Origin: an uncultured Oscillospiraceae bacterium
Lineage (GTDB): Bacteria; Bacillota; Clostridia; Oscillospirales; Acutalibacteraceae
Length of the DNA stretch: 6,301 nt
Direction of reading: 5' to 3'
Assembly: GCA_905203795.1 (NCBI GenBank)
Contig: CAJKXG010000078.1
Span: forward strand, 1-6,301
In this document: positions 6,099 through 6,301 of the stretch, piece after piece
How the letters are laid out: every line of letters begins with the position of its first letter
Position numbering within the stretch: the first letter of the stretch is position 1
Made by a program: the position numbers and the translations under genes
Notes under the pieces: model-generated
What the model was told of the DNA's origin: nothing
Database searches by the model: none
Seen by the model: only the letters and a program-made list of their open reading frames with translations

Positions 6099-6301
6099 TC
6101 AGACCGTCGCAAACTTGTTCAGTTCGTTTTGGATCAGCGCGTTTGCCACGATGTTCAGACCAAAGACGCACAGCAGCAGATAAACCAAACCGCTGTTGGA
6201 ATCGGTCGGCATACCGTTCGCCGCTTTCACAGCGTTCAGACGCTCGCCTGCTTTGTACGCCCAGATCATATAGTAGATGTTGCAGGTCACAAGCGACAGC
6301 A
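6099..6301 (-). CDS. DUF4234-like membrane protein, 5' end outside the window
   Basis: This is the C-terminal part (about 67 residues) of a small membrane protein. The segment LSLVTCNIYYMIWAYKAGERLN, followed about 25 residues later by a hydrophobic stretch (GLVYLLLCVFGLNIVANALI) and the ending QNELNKFA, resembles the DUF4234 family, whose members have a 'vTcGiY..yW.yk' motif, a hydrophobic hairpin and a 'Q..LNk' tail. A GTG at 6290 could be read as a start, but it falls inside the conserved motif and the frame stays open to the window edge, so the true start lies upstream. The gene is co-directional with the DUF2752 gene and ends 4 nt before its ATG. The family has no defined function. The assignment rests on pattern recognition over a fragment. 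Confidence 0.7.
   Translation of the reverse strand, partial: LSLVTCNIYYMIWAYKAGERLNAVKAANGMPTDSNSGLVYLLLCVFGLNIVANALIQNELNKFATV

Noticed and set aside
6095..6112. TTG at 6112 as the start of the DUF2752 gene
   Set aside because: It is a weak start codon inside the upstream coding region without a visible ribosome binding site; ATG at 6094 fits a coupled start 4 nt after the upstream stop. It cannot be fully excluded.

Overview
The window looks like a chromosomal piece of a moderately GC-rich Gram-positive bacterium, most likely a member of the Clostridia (an Oscillospiraceae-like gut or anaerobic lineage is my best guess). The reasons are a SAM-I (S-box) riboswitch ahead of metK, consensus sigma-A type promoters with 17-bp spacers, purine-rich Shine-Dalgarno sites, a long-form Firmicutes-type MalF permease, and a DUF4234/DUF2752 membrane-protein pair. 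The genus cannot be fixed from this sequence alone.

Layout, left to right. (1) Positions 1-1897: the 3' part of a MalF-type gene and a complete MalG-type gene, the two inner-membrane permeases of a CUT1 carbohydrate ABC importer. The binding protein gene is presumably upstream. (2) Positions 1932-2510: a monocistronic ribosomal protein L19 gene (rplS) with its own extended -10 promoter, a structured leader of about 130 nt and a strong terminator. It is not in the usual rpsP-rimM-trmD-rplS cluster. (3) Positions 2513-5681: a three-gene operon metK-alr-folE, driven by one consensus promoter and gated by a SAM-I riboswitch with a transcription terminator. It ends in a strong bidirectional terminator. 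(4) Positions 5681-6301, minus strand: two small membrane-protein genes of unknown function, a DUF4234 fragment cut by the window edge and a complete DUF2752 protein. They converge on folE and share its terminator.

How it fits together. The best-supported regulatory story is SAM feedback. When SAM is plentiful the aptamer folds, the terminator at 2675-2702 forms, and metK is shut down together with the closely spaced alr (alanine racemase) and folE (GTP cyclohydrolase I). A perfect 10-bp complementarity between the 5' strand of aptamer helix P2 and the 5' arm of the terminator gives a ready-made antiterminator. The link between SAM and folate (methyl group supply) is sensible; the link to D-alanine and cell wall synthesis is less expected.

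I see no mobile element, CRISPR array, tRNA or rRNA. I do not see strong evidence of a wholly new system. The points most worth a second look are the riboswitch switching mechanism and its unusual regulon, the rplS leader, and the DUF4234/DUF2752 pair.
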